Shown here piece after piece: positions 60,048 through 64,000 of a stretch of DNA of 64,000 nucleotides. Location: positions 310,001-374,000 of the forward strand of contig CAVRVD010000014.1 in NCBI GenBank assembly GCA_963724535.1, read 5' to 3'. Origin of the DNA: JADJPO01 sp963724535 (GTDB taxonomy: Bacteria > Actinomycetota > Actinomycetes > Actinomycetales > Kineosporiaceae). Each line of letters begins with the position of its first letter. Positions within the stretch are counted from its first letter, which is position 1. The notes under the pieces were generated by a model. It saw nothing but the letters and a program-made list of their open reading frames with translations, ran no database searches and had not been told where the DNA came from. The translations under genes were made by a program, and so were the position numbers.

Positions 60048-63000
60048 CTACTGTTCTCCACACGATCTGCCCGGGATTGAAGGATCTTGTCCACAAGTCC
60101 TCCCAATCCGGCCCGACGCCACCTGGACCGGTATCCAGGCGTCAGCAAGAACCAGGGCGCCGCGACCGGGCGGCGGCGCGTCGAGCGGCGGCAGGCGCGG
60201 ACCGAGCACGGGGGGATCGCCCGCGCCGCGGGCGCCCAGCAGCAGACCCGCGCGCAGCCCGCGAACCCGGCCGAGCAGCCCCCGATGGGTCAGGATCGCC
60301 TCGGTCGAGGAGGCGGTGACCACCAGCCGCAGCCGCCGCCCGGGGCCGGATGCCAGGTGGGCCGTGGCCACCTCCTCGACCCCGGGCCGCTCCGCCCAGC
60401 CGGCGTCCAGGAGTAGCACCGGGTCGGCGACTGCCGCCAACGCGGCCCGCAGTCCCGCGGCGCTCGGGTCGCCCTCGCCGTCCCAGACCACCGCGGTGCC
60501 CGTCGCCCGCAGGGCGCCCGCCAGGGCCGCCAGCGTCGTCGAGCGTCCCGACCCCGCGGGGCCGCAGACGAGCAGGGCCGGCGTGGCCGGCACGGCGACC
60601 GGCGCCGCGTCGTCCCCGCCGACGGCGAACGCCGTGCGCGGTAGGTGCGCCCGGGACACTCGGGCGGGCAGTGCGGCCAGACGAACCGGCTGCGTGGGCG
60701 GGGCGGTCGACCGGACGGCGTCCGCCGCGGTCATGACCTCGGGCCAGGCCACCTGGGCGGTCACCGGGGCGCTGCCACGACGCAGCGCGATCGCCCGGCC
60801 CGGCGGCCACGGTCGCGGCAGGTCCGCCGGCGCCAGGCCAGCCAGCATCGCGGTGGTCTCGTCGGCGGTCGGCAGCAACACCCGCTCGGTGAACACCGCC
60901 GCCGCTGCGCCGCCGAGCAGGGCCTTGCCTCCGGCCGCGGCCACGTACAGCCCGGCCCTGCCCCCGTCCCGGGCCAGCCGCAGCAGGTGGTCTACGGCGC
61001 GGCCGTGGTCGAGCCGGGACCAGCACTCCACCAACGACTCCCAGCCGTCGACGAGCAGCAGCACGGCCAGCGGCGCCGGTTGGCCCGGGCGCAGCAGCCC
61101 TTCGAGCCGGGCCAGCAGCCGGTGGCAGCGCTCGGTGTCGTCCGCAACGACCACCGTGCCCAGCTGCGGCCAGCCCACATCGGCCAGTCCGCCGCGCCGC
61201 ACCGGACCGGCCAGGGTTGCCGCGGCGTCGAGGATGTGGAGGTGGACGGGCGGGGATCCTGCGTCCTCGGCCCGGACCGCGGCCTGGGCCAGGGCCCGCA
61301 AGGTGGTACTGCGCCCCGAGCCGGGTCCGCCCACCACTGCGAGCTGGCCGTCGCGGCCCGGACGCCAGCGCAGGACCGCGCGGCGCTGTTCCTCGGGCAG
61401 GTCCGCCAGCGCGTACCCGGGAGCGAAGGCGCCGGCATCGTCGGACCCGTCGTCCGGCAGGGCGTCCGGCGTGATCCGCTCCGGCAGCGGCGGCAGGCAC
61501 GGCGGTCGGGCCGCCGGCCGCCCGAGCAGGGCCGCGGCCGCCTGGACCGTCGCCAGCCACCTGGTGGTGGCATCGGCGCCCAGGTAGCCGGTCTGCACCC
61601 GGCGCAGTGGGCCGCCGCCGCTGCGCAGCAGGGCGCGGCCCGGCTGGTCGGCGGTGATCCGCGCCGCCAGCGGGGACTCGACCACCTCGGCGGAGTCGGC
61701 CTCGTCGCGCACCCGCAGCGCGATCCGTAGGTTGGTGTTGGCCTGGATCTGCGGCCCGACCACCCCGCTCGGGCGCTGGGTGGCCAGCACCAGGTGTACC
61801 CCGAGGCCGCGTCCCACGGTCGCCACCCTGACCAGCCCGGACAGGAGGTCCGGTTGCTCTTCGGCGAGCACCCGGAACTCGTCGACCACGACCACGAGCC
61901 GCGCCGGTGGCGGCCCACCGGTCACGGCCAGCCGCTCGCGCCGACGCAGCTCGGCGGTCAGCGAGGTGAGCACCCGACGGGCCCCGGCGCCGTCCAGGTC
62001 GGTCACCACGGCCGTCACATGTGGCAGACCGGCCAGCGCGGCGAACGCCGTCCCGCCCTTGTAGTCGACCAGCAGTACGCCGAGCCGCTGCGGCGACGCC
62101 GTCCCGGCCAGGCCGGCCACCAGCGCGGTGAGCAGCTCGGACTTGCCCGCCCCGGTGGTGCCCGCGACGAGCACATGCGGTCCGTCGCGGACCAGGTCCA
62201 GCCACCACACGCCGCGCTCGTCGCGCCCCAGCGGCACGCTCCAGCCGTGCTCCTGCGGGGCTGCGTCGGTGGCCAGCCATCGCTCGGCCAGCCGGGCCGG
62301 GTCGAGCTCCAGCAGGTCGAGCAGGTCCACCCGGTCGGGCAGCCCCGTCACCGCGGACGGCGTGGCGTCGCGCAGCGGGCGAACCAGGGCGACCAGGGCC
62401 GGCGCCCAGTCCGGCGCCGGCAGGTCCGGGGTGAAGGGCAGCGGCGCGGTCCCGTCGGTATGCAGGATCGCCGAGGCCGCGGCGGGGGACGATGCCCCGG
62501 GCGTCGGTCCGGCTGCCGGCTCGGCGAGCTCGACGACCGAGCGACACTCCAACGGCAGCTCTTCGCGGCGCTCGGCGAGGGCCACCACCAGCGGGCTGGG
62601 GCCGGACAGCAGCCTGGCCACCTCCGGGCGCCGGCGGGCCGCCGGGGCATCGGTCAGGACGACCAGGTGGGCCGCAGCGGGCTCGGTCGCATCCGGCGCC
62701 GTGGCCGGCTCGGGCGGTGCCGAGGGGTCGGCCAGGTGTGGCAGGCCGTCCCAGCGGCGCGGATTCGAGGCGGCACAAGGCGCGGCGGGATCGTCCACCG
62801 GCCTGACCCGTAGCTGGTGGGGCGAGGTGTGCACGGCGAGCTGGCCGACGACGGCGTCGAGCATCGCGGCGCGCAGCCGGGCCGGTCCGCAGATCCCGAG
62901 CACCCGCTCCCGTTCCAGGTCGACGGTCACCGGCGCGTCGAAGAGCCGGACCGGCTCACGTCGTCCGTGGTGCACCGTCGAGCAGCCCGAGTCGACCTCA

Positions 63001-63827
63001 CCCAGGCCGAGGCGCACCGTGAGCCAACCGGGGGTCCAGGCCCGGCGGTGCCACAGGTCGGCCCCCGGGCAGTCCTCGTACCGGCCGGCGGTCGCGGCGA
63101 TCACGGCCAGGTCGGGGTGGCGTCGATGCAGGGACCGGGTTCGCTCGGTTCGCAGCGCCGAGATCCGCTCCGTGCAGCGTGCCGACTCCTGCGCGTACGC
63201 CGCAGTGGCCTCGGCCTGCTCCGCCCGGCGCCGGCGGCGGTCCAGCAGGTACTGGCTCAGGGTGACCAGCGGGCCGAGCAGCGCCAGGACGGCGAATACC
63301 GGCTGGCGCCACCACAGCGCCACCGGCAGCCCGACCAGAAGCGGCACGACGAGCACCGCCCAGGGGACGGGCGGGCGCGGGGCGCCGGGTGGTGCCTGCG
63401 GCAGGGCCACCTCCACCGGCTCCTCGCCAGCACGGACCGAGGGTGCCCGGTTGACCAGGACGGTGCCCGCCCGGGTCGCGGTCAGCGCAGCCGGCACCTG
63501 CTGCCCGGACCGGCGCAGGGCCAGCCGGGTGTTGCCGAGCACGAGGTGGGCGCCGTCCGGCCAGGACATCTCGGGGTCCTGTGGCAGTGGCCGGGCGCCC
63601 TCGCCGTCCAGCAGGTCCCAGCGGGTCGGGACCCCCCGCTCGCCCAGCACCTCGGCGGTCGGGTCCAGCTGGACCGGTCCGGTCGCGCTGACCGGGATCC
63701 GATGACCGGCGCGCCACCCCGTCACCACGTCGAGCAGCAGCGCCGGCCCGGCGGGCTGGGTGCCATCGGTGACATCAGCGAGCAGCCGCTGCCACAGGGG
63801 TTGCGGATCCGTGGTCGCGGCAGACAC
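60048..63827 (-). CDS. EccC/FtsK-SpoIIIE-like multi-ATPase (orphan type VII-like)
   Basis: A 1259-residue protein built like type VII secretion ATPase EccC. An N-terminal soluble part (about 1-150) is followed by two membrane spans (about 153-195) and three FtsK/SpoIIIE-type ATPase domains. Domain 1 has a normal Walker A (GTTGAGKS, Lys near 562) with VVVVDEFRVLAE as Walker B. Domains 2 (near 836, GGPGSGRST) and 3 (near 1091, GPAGSGRST) have Arg in place of the Walker A Lys. In EccC too, only the first domain is the active motor. No WXG100, eccB, eccD or mycosin gene is in the window. GTG start at 63827; the C-terminal ~25 residues are Cys/Gly-rich. Confidence 0.85.
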   Translation of the reverse strand: MSAATTDPQPLWQRLLADVTDGTQPAGPALLLDVVTGWRAGHRIPVSATGPVQLDPTAEVLGERGVPTRWDLLDGEGARPLPQDPEMSWPDGAHLVLGNTRLALRRSGQQVPAALTATRAGTVLVNRAPSVRAGEEPVEVALPQAPPGAPRPPVPWAVLVVPLLVGLPVALWWRQPVFAVLALLGPLVTLSQYLLDRRRRRAEQAEATAAYAQESARCTERISALRTERTRSLHRRHPDLAVIAATAGRYEDCPGADLWHRRAWTPGWLTVRLGLGEVDSGCSTVHHGRREPVRLFDAPVTVDLERERVLGICGPARLRAAMLDAVVGQLAVHTSPHQLRVRPVDDPAAPCAASNPRRWDGLPHLADPSAPPEPATAPDATEPAAAHLVVLTDAPAARRRPEVARLLSGPSPLVVALAERREELPLECRSVVELAEPAAGPTPGASSPAAASAILHTDGTAPLPFTPDLPAPDWAPALVALVRPLRDATPSAVTGLPDRVDLLDLLELDPARLAERWLATDAAPQEHGWSVPLGRDERGVWWLDLVRDGPHVLVAGTTGAGKSELLTALVAGLAGTASPQRLGVLLVDYKGGTAFAALAGLPHVTAVVTDLDGAGARRVLTSLTAELRRRERLAVTGGPPPARLVVVVDEFRVLAEEQPDLLSGLVRVATVGRGLGVHLVLATQRPSGVVGPQIQANTNLRIALRVRDEADSAEVVESPLAARITADQPGRALLRSGGGPLRRVQTGYLGADATTRWLATVQAAAALLGRPAARPPCLPPLPERITPDALPDDGSDDAGAFAPGYALADLPEEQRRAVLRWRPGRDGQLAVVGGPGSGRSTTLRALAQAAVRAEDAGSPPVHLHILDAAATLAGPVRRGGLADVGWPQLGTVVVADDTERCHRLLARLEGLLRPGQPAPLAVLLLVDGWESLVECWSRLDHGRAVDHLLRLARDGGRAGLYVAAAGGKALLGGAAAAVFTERVLLPTADETTAMLAGLAPADLPRPWPPGRAIALRRGSAPVTAQVAWPEVMTAADAVRSTAPPTQPVRLAALPARVSRAHLPRTAFAVGGDDAAPVAVPATPALLVCGPAGSGRSTTLAALAGALRATGTAVVWDGEGDPSAAGLRAALAAVADPVLLLDAGWAERPGVEEVATAHLASGPGRRLRLVVTASSTEAILTHRGLLGRVRGLRAGLLLGARGAGDPPVLGPRLPPLDAPPPGRGALVLADAWIPVQVASGRIGRTCGQDPSIPGRSCGEQ

Positions 63828-63912
63828 CCGGACAGTCTGGACGGCGCCCCTGACCGGCGCGCGGACCGGTGTGGATATCCGCGCCCCCCTGTGGATACCT
63901 GCGTCCCCGCAG

Positions 63913-64000
63913 TCAGGTGTCGGTCGCCGGATCGCTGTCGTGCAGCAGGCCGTCGCGGATCTGTTCAGCCCAGTGGCAGGCCACCCAGCGATCGGGGGTC
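63913..64000 (-). CDS. Partial 3' end of a gene, probably an oligopeptide ABC-transporter ATPase
   Basis: The frame enters from the right edge and ends at the TGA at 63915-63913. The 28 visible residues include PDRWVACHWAEQIRDG, which resembles the C-terminal tail of Opp/Dpp ATP-binding subunits (a V-A-C-H motif close to the end). Too little is present for a firm call. No start, Walker motif or neighbour is available inside the window. Confidence 0.4.
   Translation of the reverse strand, partial: TPDRWVACHWAEQIRDGLLHDSDPATDT

Noticed and set aside
60048..64000. A complete type VII secretion locus
   Set aside because: Only the EccC-like ATPase is present; no WXG100, EccB, EccD or mycosin gene is visible.

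Overview
This is a 64 kb chromosomal segment of a high-GC actinomycete. GC is roughly 70% or more by eye almost throughout. The evidence is the gene set (mtrAB-lpqB, whiB1-type whiB, lprG plus its MFS partner, long hpf, Rv3235-family, monomeric isocitrate dehydrogenase, the ~1660-residue NAD-glutamate dehydrogenase), the heavy use of GTG starts, and ATGA/GTGA gene overlaps. Nothing seen fixes the genus. A member of the Frankiales/Sporichthyales/Geodermatophilales neighbourhood is my guess, not a result. No rRNA, tRNA, phage, transposase, CRISPR array or replication origin was seen.

Layout. (1) 0-6.5 kb: SpoIIM-like gene convergent with a moxR-DUF58-DUF4350-DUF4129-membrane protein operon, as at Rv3689-Rv3694c of M. 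tuberculosis. (2) 6.6-14 kb: mtrA-mtrB-lpqB, a ComF-type phosphoribosyltransferase, hpf and a YcaQ-type glycosylase. (3) 14-18.3 kb: a 1065-residue sacsin-type ATPase and a small secreted protein. (4) 18.3-24.3 kb: an unusual envelope-glycan-like cassette: WavE-like protein, divergent GT-like protein, then a five-gene operon in which every junction is a 4-bp overlap (GDPD-like, HAD, nucleotidyltransferase, cupin, second nucleotidyltransferase). (5) 24.3-28 kb: lprG-P55 lipid-export pair and a double GNAT. (6) 28-31 kb: secA. (7) 31-41 kb: a sulfur-metabolism island: TusA, DsrE2, TorD-type chaperone, molybdenum oxidoreductase, a fused FeS/NrfD protein, ArsR regulator with a palindromic operator, MBL-rhodanese and SulP. 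(8) 41-51 kb: mdh and icd, Rv3235-family, HAD, WS/DGAT, DUF6912, pruA, a hydrolase remnant and DUF2505. (9) 51-60 kb: NAD-GDH, pdtaS, whiB, a membrane protein and an anti-sigma-like ATPase. (10) 60-64 kb: an orphan EccC/FtsK-like ATPase and the end of a probable ABC-transporter gene.

How the parts fit. pruA yields glutamate and NAD-GDH deaminates it to 2-oxoglutarate, which feeds the icd/mdh section of the TCA cycle, so 41-56 kb reads as a glutamate/proline catabolic neighbourhood. The sulfur island reads as a regulated module. TusA and DsrE2 would relay sulfane sulfur, MBL-rhodanese would handle persulfide, the Mo/FeS/NrfD complex would pass electrons from an oxidised sulfur species to quinone (or the reverse), and SulP would move the anion.

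The least expected sequence-level signal concerns translation. Two unrelated gene junctions (moxR>DUF58 at 2336-2385 and lprG>MFS at 25077-25121) each carry three tandem 14-bp units that form a chain of five-codon mini-ORFs reading M-T-x-T-R-stop. Every stop overlaps the next start as ATGA, and the last stop overlaps the start of the downstream gene. Other notable non-coding structures are a hairpin-repeat array at 40.9-41.1 kb, terminators that incorporate the stop codons of convergent genes, and a locally AT-rich region beside whiB.
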